A stretch of 64,000 bases of DNA, taken from contig VZSR01003798.1 of assembly GCA_013398615.1 (NCBI GenBank), forward strand, positions 14,021,209 to 14,085,208, read 5' to 3'. The position numbers and the translations under genes are program-made. The stretch is from Brachypodius melanocephalos. Lineage: Eukaryota; Chordata; Aves; Passeriformes; Pycnonotidae. Shown piece by piece: positions 40,794 to 51,754 of the stretch. Position 1 is the stretch's first letter. Each line of letters opens with the position of its first letter. A model generated the notes under the pieces. The model ran no database searches, was not told the origin of the DNA, and was given only the letters and a program-made list of their open reading frames with translations.

Positions 40794-40911
40794 TTTGGAC
40801 AGAAGGGAGTATGTGTGTATAGGAAACAGTCATTTCTAGCTGAGGGAAACTCTTTGGACAGAAGGGAGCATGTGTGTATAGGAAACAGTCATTCCTAGCT
40901 GAGAGAAACTC
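40794..40911. repeat. Tandem duplication, two copies of 59 bases
   Basis: TTTGGACAGAAGGGAG begins copies at 40,794 and 40,853. The copies differ at only a few positions (for example GAGT/GAGC and TTTCTAGC/TTCCTAGC), so the event is fairly recent or conserved. Confidence 0.95.
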
Positions 40912-41840
40912 TTCAAGGATATCCAAAAGGTAACATGGAATGTGATATACCTTCAGTGTCAGAGGCAGTGTCTAGTTCAAACATTCATTGGAAAACAGAA
41001 CAGGATTTGTAACTATGGATGAAAGTTCTCCCTCACAATGCCTTTGTGTTGACACTGCTCCCCTCATCACTGGAAACCACCAAAAAGTACAAAGAAACAT
41101 AAGAAGCAACCAGTTCACGTTTAACTGATAGGACACATACAGCTTTTTCATCACAAAAGAGTGTAATTCTATCAGCTATCACATGTGACACTGCTCACAA
41201 GAGGCACATTATCTTTATATGTACACAATACAAAAATAATTTACTTGAAGTTCAGAATTAGGAACTGGCAGAATGTCTCACACTCATTATTTGAATCATC
41301 TGCTGGAAACAATAGAAGAATTTGAACTACAGTTGAACTCTTCACCCACAGTTGAACAACAGGGCTAGTCAATGGACAGTAGCCAGTTCCCTGATCAGTA
41401 AATTAACTTCAGTTTAGCTAGAAACACAAGGTGACAGTGGAACAGTAGTAGAGACAGATCCTGCAATGTACTGGATTTGTCAGATCCTCTCTGTCAGTTT
41501 GCAGATGGAGGGTGTTGCTGATACAGCCAGAAATTTGACAAGGCTATATCTACTTCAAGTGCTTGTCTAATTTAGTCCAGTGTTAGGCCATTCAGTTGAT
41601 GTTGAGGGTTGCTGAGTCCAGCACTGGATTCTGCCAGTTTTTCATTCTGAAGTTGTAAAGGAAAACAAACAATGCTGAGATGACTCTGAAATACAGAGAA
41701 ATTGCTTTTTACAAGTATGATGTGCTTCAAGTGTTCATTTTGAGGTGATTTGAAAACAACAGGTTGCTTGGGTTTGGCTGTTTTTCAGTTGTTTTTCTTC
41801 TTTTCCCAAAGACTTGTATCCTCCCTTCAGCTTTACTCAC

Positions 41841-41928
41841 CTTGCACTAAAAATGTTGGAGTTGCAAAGTGAGACTTGTGCACTTTGCAGGTATTATTGA
41901 CACCTGCAGCTGTAACTTGGCACTCCAT
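41841..41928 (-). other. Exon-like block with an open 29-codon frame, reverse strand
   Basis: The reverse strand has TTCTAG immediately before an ATG, 88 bases open in that frame, and a strong donor CAAG|GTGAGTAAA. The 29 codons contain two cysteines and an NNT sequon. The pyrimidine tract before the acceptor is weak. No family is recognised, and neither neighbouring exon was found. Confidence 0.2.
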
Positions 41929-42269
41929 CTAGAAGGCCTTTGACCACTCCAGCAGTTTTAAGTGCACACAAAGTATTAGTAATGAACGAAATTCATGGCC
42001 TGCAGATAATCCCAAATTAATCATTAATGGAAGCTCCAAACAAAGCTTGTACAAAATGTTGGACAAGCAATTTACACCAATCCTCTAATAGAGGAAGGAA
42101 AGAAAAATGGACTTCTACCATCATCCTAGGAAAGATAATCTTTTCTTCAGTCTTACTTAGAAAACTCTATAGACTACCAAGTATTTAGCATTTGTTCTGG
42201 GTTTTTAGTACCTTGTTTCAAACAAGAATTTTTCTAACCCAATCTTCACCTCACCACACCTGTAATGGA

Positions 42270-42365
42270 GGTAATAGAATAATGGAATGGTTTCGGTGCA
42301 AAGGGACCTTAAAGATCATCCAGTTCTAACCCCAATGCCATGAGGAGTTGGAACTAGACAACTAG
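42270..42365 (-). mobile_element. CR1 LINE 3' end
   Basis: AATGGAATGGTTTCGGTGC, AAAGGGACCTTAAAGATCAT, CCAGTTCTAACCCC and GCCATG are the reverse complement of the avian CR1 3' end. The element is in reverse orientation and heavily 5'-truncated. Confidence 0.85.
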
Positions 42366-45300
42366 TAATTGCCTAGCTCCCACATGCAGCACTATTGCCT
42401 TCCTCTTATGTCTCTTCTCTAATTAATGCTTCTCCTTATCTTAATTTAGGTCTAATCCCTGAATTGCAACGCTGCACTCTTGGTATATTTTTGCCTGTTC
42501 CTTCAAAAGACAAGAGTCACTAATATCCAATGAAAAACCTCATGCCTTAGGCTATTAATTGATAGAATAAAGTTTTAAAAGATAATATAGAGCTTTTCTG
42601 ATATTTTTTCTTACAGTGCTCATCCAGCTGTTTACTTATGATAACTCTGTTATCAATTCCAGTGATAAAAGCTCTTTTCAGTATATTCCTTTCTCAGAAA
42701 CTCAGTTTTTTGTTGCATATTGCCCAGACTCTTTTGGGTATTTTCTGCAGTCACAGCTGCAAGTTTTCCTGATTGCTGCTCACCTAGAGATCAACCACTA
42801 TCTCCTCTATCAAAGTACACAAGGCATTTTTTATTCAAATGAACACAACCACAAACACCACATTTCCTGACCCAATTTCTTGGTCCATGTTAAATGTTCA
42901 CACTAGTGAGGGTGATATGTGCCTGTCAAGACTCAACAGTAAAAAGACACAGCTATATTGCTAATCAGATTTATGGTTCCAGTTACACTAACACTCTTAT
43001 ATGAAAAAATATAAATACATTTTTTAAAAAAGGAAAGAACAAACCAAAGGCTATTGATACGCAATACCCTGCATTTCCTCCTGTCCATTAGCCTCAGCAA
43101 TGGTGGCTAACACCTTGTGCCAGCAGCAGGGGGACAATGCCATCTGTATTCTAGGAACTCTGCCCCACACTGGCCCAGCACAGGGCATCCTGCCACACTG
43201 TCACTCAGGAGTTCCACATCAGTGCTGGGATCTCACCAGTTAAAAGGTGGAACAGTCTAGCCCTTTTTGCTGTATTATTTCCAAGTAGTTTCCAGGAGAT
43301 CATGAACCATAACCTTCCTGAAATAAAGGAACATTAGTGCTCTTCAAGAACACCTTGTTTCAGTATGTAATCTATTGTTTGCTGAAATATACCCTTGCAA
43401 AGGGTGGTAGTTTTTTTGGCATTCTTTTTTTAGCTTTGTTTTTTGTAAGTCTACCTAGGAAAGAGGTGATGGAAGAACAGTTGCAACCTACCAGCTTGGT
43501 TAAACCCAGCCTTTACTGTCCAAGAGCTGTTCCACAATTAGTCAAATATACACTTTACAAAGATTCTAATTTTTTATGTGCTAGCATGTGGCAAAAATCT
43601 TTCTGGCCCAACCTTTTTTACATATACACCTCCGGAATCTGGTATGGTTTTAGTGACAATTCCAGTGTTTTTCTCTGAAACAACCTACAAAGTTTCATCT
43701 CAGTTGCGACTAAGAAAAATGGCCTGAATCATCTTTTGACTGAAAATATATTTTATAGTACCATGTCACTCTGCTGCAAGCTGCTTAATAACTAGAGATG
43801 CAAATATTCAAACAGTTATTTTTATTTCATAACCATAAAGACATTGGCTCTATGACTTTCAATTGCCAACAGAGTCTAGAGATTAAGTGATTAATAGCTA
43901 CTTGTGACAACAGCAAAATTGCTATAAAAAGGTGGGTGAAATATCCTGGAAACAGCTATTCATTGCTGCATTAGACAATATTGAAGTAATCTCAAGACTA
44001 GCAAATCATTGAAGCTCTCTCATTCAGGTATATGGACTATTCCAACAAGAGAAGTTAAGGCACCGCACATTTTTAGCTAATGTCAGAGCAAACTTGAGCT
44101 CAGAGTTTCAGGTAAAAACTATGAAATTATCCCTGTTTGAAGTAAAACACAAACTCACTTCTCTTCTTCATCTGATTTCAGTGAGAAAGGGTGCTTCAAT
44201 GCACACACCTTCACTCAGATTTATGGCCACTGTGGTATAAACCGGACTCTTAACACCCTCACTGCTGACCACAGAAGTAGAAAAAAAGACTTAATCCAAA
44301 TCTAGAACTGAAAATAACATGAAGAGAGGGACATGCCAGTGTCATGGGGTTTTTAAAGAATAAACTACTACTCTGCTTCCCACTGTTGAATTTGTAATTA
44401 AGGTGTTTTACCATAGACCTACATTTTGGTACTTCTGCAAAGTGCACTATTTGCCTAAAACAAGTGCCAAAATCATGGAGAATGGCATTATTTTATAGGC
44501 AGAAAATGCATGCCAGAAGGTTAGAAGCTATTGGGGTTTTTTGTTTCTTTGAGGTTTTTTTTCTTATCGTATTCTTTTCAGTAAGAGCAGTAAGTAGAAA
44601 TACATGTGCCAATATTTGATTTACTGACATCTGGCACTACCATAACCGTCTTTGTTCACAAAGACAAGCTCAGGCACGTTCATTTGCACACACTGAGGGG
44701 CACGACCTTCAGTCAGCTAAATCAATATTTCAGTCTTTGGGCCGTAAATGCTCCTCAAAAACCAGCTCCTTCTTCAGCCCCTTCTGCATGGGCAGGACAC
44801 TGTAGCACATAATATGTGCCAGAAGAAAGATGTAATTGCTGTCTGCTGCATCAGCACTACCTGCACAGAACTGTTCCAGAATACAGGTGCCCATACCCAC
44901 GCACTTACTACTTTTAGGTGGGATGCTCAAATACCTCAGTGGTTCTAGACCTCAATTGTTTACCTGCTGTACAGAAAGCTTCTCTTTTCCTATTGCTACC
45001 TTTTACCCTGGAGGTAGTTTACTGCAGCGTGGAAACATCCACAGACAGACAAGCTGTGGAGACATGTTATAAGCATGGAAAGAATGAAACAATAAGCAGC
45101 AAAAACCTTAAGGATTTTTTCTGGCAAAAGTGCAGCTAATGTTTCTTCTAGCTTTCTATAAGGAAGCAGAAGTGTCAAGTATACAGGAGAATTTTAAAGG
45201 GTGAAAAATATGAAGCAAATAGAGCACCTGAAACAAGGAAAAAATGGTACTACACTCCCCACAACTGCATTTTCCTCTACAAAATAATTTCATATTGACT

Positions 45301-46397
45301 TTTGCTCTGAACATATGGCTGAAAAAGCAGGACACTCAAACTGTTATGAAATACTTTGGTTTCCTTGCAGAATTGCAGCCAGAAAAAGGGCAGCACACTG
45401 CAGGAACCTCAGACAGAGCTCAATAGCCCACAATAGGTTTAGAGTGACATTCACCTTCCCCCCACTGATTCCTTGTGTGACTTCACTCATAATGCACTCG
45501 TGAGTCTGAAGGTAAGGAATGCTCTGTGTGAATCCTCCAAGTATTGAAGGAAAAATTACTGAACTCAGCAGCACCTATTCAGCAACTGGACCAAGTCCCA
45601 GCCCAAAGTATTCTTAGCCAGATATGGGAAATTCAAGGGCAACCAGACCAGCTGTAGGTCTAAACATATTCAGATGTTTCTGGGCAGCCACAGAGACATG
45701 AAAGCAACAATCTCCATGACGCAGAGGCTTTGGACGTGATCTGTGTGTCAACCCTCACTCTGTGCATGGATCTGGGTATTGTGGCAGACACTCTACTTGT
45801 GACCAAACAGAACTGCACAGAACATTGATAAATTGATAAAAGTTCTACCACAGAACAGAAACATCTAAAGTTCAGAATACTATTTAGACAACTGAAAATG
45901 AGGCAAGACATAAAACTAACATGCTTTGAAGGATAAAAGATAAAAACCTTTCCCAGTAACATTTATGTCTCTTTCAGCAAGTCCCTTATCTCTTAAAAAA
46001 CAATCTCTTCAATAGGATAGCTATAATGGGGTTTTCATTGTGGGAAAGGTACAAAATTAAATCCATTCTTTTTGGTTCTTTATTCCTGTAGCCTCCTCTA
46101 TCATCTGTCTAAAAGAGTTTTGTTTTCTGTTTTGTTTATATTTCCCATGATGTATGAAGCAATCCTTTTCTAGAAACAATGAAGCATGAGCTAATGTATT
46201 TATGATCCCCAGTATCACTGTTTTCTTTGTGTTAACATCCCTCAAGAAAAAAACAGGTTTTCTTCCCTCAGGACAGAGCCCAGTTTACTGTGTCAGGCAC
46301 CACAGTCAGAAACAGTGCCAGTTTTAAGAGTGGTTTAAAGGAAATTCTTTTAAACATCCTTACCAGCACCATCCTATTTATTTGTCTGTCTCTTCAG

Positions 46398-46410
46398 CAA
46401 CCTGTATAAG
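46398..46410 (+). other. Microexon-like site of 13 bases
   Basis: The pyrimidine-rich acceptor TTTGTCTGTCTCTTCAG, 13 bases (CAACCTGTATAAG), then a strong GTGAGTGA donor. The spacing is unusually short for an exon, so it may be coincidence. Confidence 0.15.
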
Positions 46411-47763
46411 GTGAGTGATGCCTTATCCCCCTATTTTGCTTTGTTATACAAATGGTAATTGAGGAAGCTCATTATACCTTATGAGCAGTGTTCAGGTGTT
46501 GTGTACAATTTCAAGTAACCAATACTACCCTATAGAATGTGTGTCAGTTATGGTTGTCTGCTTCAGCTTTCTTCGAAGCCACACTCACTTATGCTCTTCA
46601 GTCCAGCAATTGTGCCTTGGACAAAAGCAGAAATGCTCTGACTTCAGTGAAAGTGCACCAGAGGTCCAGAAAGAGCAGGGCAGTGAGCCTGCAGCTGTAA
46701 GGTGAATAGCATCAGGCAGTGCTCAGTGAAATAACAGGAACTGGTATGTGTGCTACAAAAAATATTGTGGTTTGATATTTTACTTACTGCTTTTTACTGC
46801 TGCCTTTTCATGTCCTTTCTGAGTCAGGTTCAGAGGTACTGCATGTACTTTTTTCAAACCATTTGTCACAAACCAGCAATGAAGTAGAACTCTGAAAGGA
46901 AAATTAACATCCAACAGTTTCTTCAAAGATGAACTTGACCTCTAACTTGTCATCAAACTGACCCAAGACTCTGCTAGTGGGGATGCAATCTCAGCAGTTT
47001 CTAAAGATACAGCTTATACTGTTAGACAGGACAAGACTGTGACACATAATTCAGTTGAAATTAAATGGAAGCAAATAGAAGCTAAACTCTATAATCAGAA
47101 AGTTTTCGATTTCAAAAAGCAGAATATGCACAAGACCATGTTCATCATGTTAAAGTTTTACAGATAAAGTGTACATATACAAAATAATTATATTTGCATA
47201 AGGTTTATTTATTTTGAAACCTCAATACTTCCTTGTTCACTTCCCACCTTTGCTTTGTTCACTTTCCCACTCTGGAGTATGTGCCAAATACTCCATATAA
47301 AATGAACACTGAACTTATGGTCTCTGAAGATACATAATGAGAAAAGTACCATGAAGTTTTCCAATGTTTGTAATTTTAAAACTATAAATCTCAAAACTAT
47401 TTAGATTTTTAGATAAGTATCACGATACCAGCAGAGACAGTAAAAAAAAAAAAATCTGAACAGCCAAGAAGATGGAAATGTAATTTCTTCTCAATTTCTG
47501 TCATAGTTCAAAGGAAATACTGATTTATAAAGAACAGTTGTTTTGAAAAGAGCCATTACTACTTGACACAAATAAGAACATTCCTTATGTGAACACAAAT
47601 GGGAAAAGCGCAACACAGTGGATCACAACAGGATACTGTATCTTAGTACAAGATGTGTCCTTGACAGAAAATTACTTACAAAGTTTACCTAGGAAAGATT
47701 TTGCTTAAATACCAGTCAGTAAGACTATCACTAATTTTGCTTAACAATACTTTATTACATAAC

Positions 47764-47779
47764 AAAAAAAAAAAAAAAA
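47764..47779 (+). repeat. Poly(A) run of 16
   Basis: Uninterrupted A run in AT-rich DNA. No element body was identified. Confidence 0.95.
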
Positions 47780-48074
47780 TCAAAGGAAGATCAGAGCCAG
47801 CCCTAAGTATTTTTAGGTGTGGGCTTACAAGATAATTTTACAGGCTCCATGCAGGGTTAGGTATTTCTCACATGATTAATCCAAATAACACTGGAAAGAG
47901 GCAGCAAGCTGATTCACCACGGTTTAGGTTACCTGTTACCTATAAATCTGGCTATTCATCTACATGCCTCTGACACCTTAACTACACCACAAATCGGTCA
48001 GTGACAAGGGGGTACTCAAGTGGCAATCCAGATTGCCCACTTTCAGCAGTAGTCATTCAATCAGAATGAAGCAA

Positions 48075-48272
48075 AACCCCATGTTTTTCACACAGAGGGT
48101 GTTTTGGCACTGGAACAGGCTCCCCAGGGCAGTGGATACAGCACCAGCCTGACAGAGTTCAAGAAATGTTTGGACACTGTTCTCATGGTGCGACTCTTGG
48201 GGTGTCCTGTGCAGGGCCAGGAGCTGGACTTGATGATCCTGATGGGTCCTTCCAACTCAGTGTGTTCCGAGT
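48075..48272 (+). mobile_element. CR1 LINE 3' fragment
   Basis: TTTTGGCACTGGAACAGGCT, CCCCAGGGCAGTGGATACAG, TTCAAGAAATGTTTGGACAC, GTGCAGGGCCAGGAGCTGGA and GATGGGTCCTTCCAACTCAG match the 3' region of avian CR1 in order. The element is in forward orientation. The shadow open frames on both strands come from the repeat. Confidence 0.9.
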
Positions 48273-48394
48273 CTACACACTTTCCTTGGCAAAATAGGTC
48301 AGTTCTGTATTCAAGTTTCAAATTCTGTCTGTAAATCATTCCATGTTGTGTCTATAAACATTACAGAACTTGCAGTACCACTGCATGCCTTCAA

Positions 48395-48530
48395 ATATGG
48401 GAGAAATCACTGGAGGCTTTCAAGGTGTAATTGGACAAGGTAATTATAATTTTATTTGTGCTTCATTTCCCATGAGCCTCCGACTGTGTGGGATCCCTTC
48501 TAACCTGGGCTGTTCTATGATTCCATGATC
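48395..48530 (+). mobile_element. Second CR1 LINE 3' end, different copy or subfamily
   Basis: GGAGGCTTTCAAGGTGTAAT, TGGACAAGG, then CTTCTAACCTGGGCTGTTCT and TATGATTCCATGATC. This is an independent 3' end about 120 bases after the previous one, in the same orientation. Confidence 0.8.
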
Positions 48531-50970
48531 TTACAGATGTAAAACACACTAGTGGACACAGGGAAGACTAGAGCCATTAGCCTTTGTATGCAAATATGTA
48601 GCCAAATGAGGGTGGGAGAGTGTGAATAAAGGGAAAATAAAAGCAAGAAAGAAATCCTATTCAACGATTTCCTTATTGATGTCACACCCTGACCACTCAC
48701 CTCACTCTCTCCCTGCCATTAGTCCAAAAGGTTCTTATACTGGGCTAGCATGGCAATAATTTTGTAAGGAGACAGAAGTGTTTCTCTGGTAAGAGACCTG
48801 AAGCCGTCCCATGTCAGACATAAAAAGCTGAGCCAATCTTGCAGACACCAAGGTCAGTGCAGAATAGGGGAAGGGTGGGGTAGCTGGTGTGCCTTAAGGG
48901 AATCTGTCAAGAGGAGCCACTGTGGAACAGATATCCTGGAGGCTATCCTGTATATCCTAGCCTAGGACAGGACCCACACTGGAACAGTTCACCAAGGAAA
49001 ACACACTGCTTTCTGATTAGAATTACACCTCATCCACATACTTCTGTCAAGTTATGGCTTCACTATCTAGATGACACATGAAAACCAAACAGCTGTGAGA
49101 CACAATGGTCAAATAAGAGTCACTGTGCTGTTAATACAAAATTCCTCCTGTAGACACAAACGTTCTGGACAACACAGAACTTAGCTGTGAGCTAGTAATG
49201 CCTGCAGAGCAGTTAAGCCAACATATCCCAAAGCACACTATGGCTCTGAATGAATGAGCAGGAAACAAGGACCTCTTCTGAAAACTGAGAAATGCAGAAA
49301 AGTAGCAGAATGATACAAGCAACCATGGCCTTATAGCTTAAAAGTGGTATTACAGCTTTCAGGTGGAATCCTTCAAAATCCCCACAAGCTGGTCTGTAAT
49401 AGGGAGAGAGGGAGGGAAGGAAGGAACTCAGAAACTCCCCAAACAAACCAACAAAACCAAAAAACCCCCCAACCATAACACTTAACGCTCAAACTATTTT
49501 TGACCAAGAAGCTAAAACGGAAATTCTTAGCACCCCCAGTCAATGGAGTATAACACAAAAGATTTTTTTTGTAACATATACAAGCCTGGCCTCAGATGTC
49601 TCTCTGACTAAGTTCACAAAACTTACTACCTCCAAATATTTCTTAAAAGTCATGCTATAAAAGCTGGCAGTGTATCTGTATATACAAGAATCCATTCCTT
49701 ACAGATTTGAGCAATAACTACAGGCTGATCCCTCCACATGAGCTCTCTTTTTTTCTCTTTATTAAAGTTTCTTTCAGTGGGAAAACCCTATTCCTTTTAC
49801 AAGCTGTGCACAGGTGGACCTGGTAAGATTATGGCCCTTGTCATCAGTGTAAATTTCTACCAGGTACTTCATCAGGTCTGACATCATCAGCAAACAATCA
49901 CAATTTGGTTTTTTCCCTTGGAGGAGCAAGCAGAATAGATGTTTCTTCTCCACTCTCCAATGCACTTATCTAAACCACAACCCAGAAACTGTGCAATCGG
50001 GCAAGTAGATAGCAGGTTAACTTGAGAAGATTCTTTTTATCCCTTAACAGGAAAGGTAAAACAGCAGGAACTTCTGACTTGATATGGTTTACTGAAATGG
50101 AAGCAGGTACAAAAAGGCACTACAAATACAGCACCTAGACTTACCAAAACTATTTTTTACTTCAGGTAAGAACCTATAAATGAAGAGCTGTGTACAGCAA
50201 AGTAAATGATGAAGCTACTAACTTAGAAACCTTCAAAAATGTCAAGTTTCTTGCACTGAACAAGTTCAAGATGTTAATGTTAAGCAGCAAACTTCTTCCA
50301 AAGAAGTTCCATATTAGCAAATCTGCAACCATATTTACAGAATGTTGACAAATTAATCCAAAATAACTTCAGTACTTTTAATTGCATTCCTCAAGCATTT
50401 CCACCCCATATTTCTCCCAACCATATCCACTTTGGTATTCAGCACAGGCAAACTGACATTGTGCATTTAGGAAATACCATGTGTATCACATAATTTCTTT
50501 TCACAATGCCCATTAAAATTTCTGAGCCACTGATGTGGCTTTTTAATAAACATGATACCACATATTATGTTTGGGTCAACCTACAAAGGATGACCACAAA
50601 GCTTAGGGAGCATTATTTTGTTCAGCACAGCACAAGGAGTGTTTGTTTTATCACTCGCAGTTACCTCTTTCTTTCTTTTATGTGATACTGCCTTGGCCAG
50701 TGTGCTGGTCCAAACATTCTCTCACTTCCTCCTTTAAGCAGGCACTTTGTGGCAATTTATAAACCATAGCCTCTACCTTCACACTCTGCTTCCTCTGTAG
50801 AAGCAGACATTCGACTTTGCCCAGTTACATTTTCCAGTAATCCTTCACTAAAGCTCAAAGTACTCAGGAATACCAAGAAACTTGCTGAAATTAGCCTTGT
50901 AGACTACATCCCTATTGCTACCACTTCCCTGAACTATAAACTGGAATGATCAGGTACGGAAAACCACGCT
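48531..50970. other. AT-rich non-coding DNA upstream of the LTR and GCNT3
   Basis: No coding exon recognised. A reverse donor-like CAGGGAGAGAGTGAG|GTGAGT lies near 48,695-48,715, without a credible exon. The sequence becomes GC-richer only at the LTR. Confidence 0.5.
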
Positions 50971-51190
50971 TGTAAAGCCAGTGTCCACAAAGGAGACAGA
51001 GGAGTCCTACAACTTTATTCGAATAAAAGGAGAGAGCCCACTGGAGCGCACGCCCGAGGGTTTTCTCTCTCTCGAGGGTTTAGAGGACCCAGCCTCCTTT
51101 TATCCTAACTCCCGGCTACATGTTGCCTTCTTCCTTTCCCCGTAGGCTGGGGTACCAGGAAGGTACAGCCTTCCCGAACTGCCTACCACA
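50971..51190 (-). mobile_element. Endogenous retrovirus LTR, about 220 bases, reverse orientation
   Basis: Read on the reverse strand it begins TGTGGTAGGCAG, has a TATA-like GGATAAAAGG, a CT/GA-rich R-like region, an AATAAA signal followed by GTTGTAGGACTCC, and ends GGCTTTACA. TG...CA termini with a 3-base inverted repeat (TGT/ACA) fit an LTR. Immediately 5' of it is a polypurine run, AAGGGGGGAT, as precedes a 3' LTR. It is CpG-richer than its surroundings. The LTR family was not determined. No gag, pol or env gene is recognisable, and no second LTR was found. Confidence 0.7.
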
Positions 51191-51300
51191 TATCCCCCCT
51201 TGAACCTGGTATTTTATCCCAAAGTTCAGAAGCTCAGGCTTGTGCAGACCGTTGTCTGTTTCAGGAATCAAACTGTCTGGGCTCTGTTACAAACCTGCTG
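51191..51300 (-). mobile_element. Probable remnant of ERV internal sequence with polypurine tract
   Basis: About 100 bases upstream of the LTR in its own orientation end in a polypurine tract (at about 51,192-51,201) and stay open in one frame for roughly 30 codons. This suggests the tail of an internal region joined to a 3' LTR. The outer limit is a guess and nothing intact is encoded. Confidence 0.4.
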
Positions 51301-51654
51301 CTTGAAGTTAGGAGAGACACTAAGGTTAACACTCACACCTTCACCCATCGAATTTTATTAGCACACATCTTCCCTACCCACCAGAGCACTGGAAAAGCAG
51401 GTTAGACGCCAAAGGAATCTAATAAAGTCTTTAAAAAAAACCAAAAATGCACACACGGTTGAATTCCAGAGGACTTTTCCTTGCATGACATGCAGGACAG
51501 GGGTAAGATGAAATATCATCTTTTAAACTGACACAGAAGATATAGAACCAATCCCAGTGTTGATAAAACCACACAGAGCCACGCCACGGGGAGGGGACTG
51601 TTGTTCACCTGCGGTCACACCGGGATCTCCCGGGCAGTGCTTCCCCATCTCCCA

Positions 51655-51754
51655 GAGGCAGCAGGTGCCCCGCAGCCGGGCTGCTCCGAGCGGCAGCGGC
51701 TCGGGCTCCCTCAGGGCAGCGCAGCCAGGAGGCGAGGGCAGACCCCCGGCGGGG
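51655..51754 (+). other. GCNT3: GCNT3 probable 5' untranslated region of the coding exon
   Basis: In mammals the GCNT3 coding exon is preceded by separate non-coding exons. A reasonable splice acceptor (pyrimidine-rich TTCCCCATCTCCCAG, ending at 51,655) lies 100 bases before the ATG and would start this exon. The ATG context is GGGG-ATG-C, with G at -3. No TATA box or upstream exon was identified with confidence. Transcript data are needed to place the real 5' end. Confidence 0.35.

Larger units (their letters stand above)
38926..48074. other. AT-rich non-coding DNA
   Basis: No assignable gene. Contents: a 59-bp tandem duplication (40,794-40,911), an 88-base exon-like block on the reverse strand (41,841-41,928), a reverse CR1 end (42,270-42,365), a 13-base site with strong splice signals on both sides (46,398-46,410) and a poly(A) run (47,764-47,779). 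The remaining short open frames fit chance. Confidence 0.5.
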
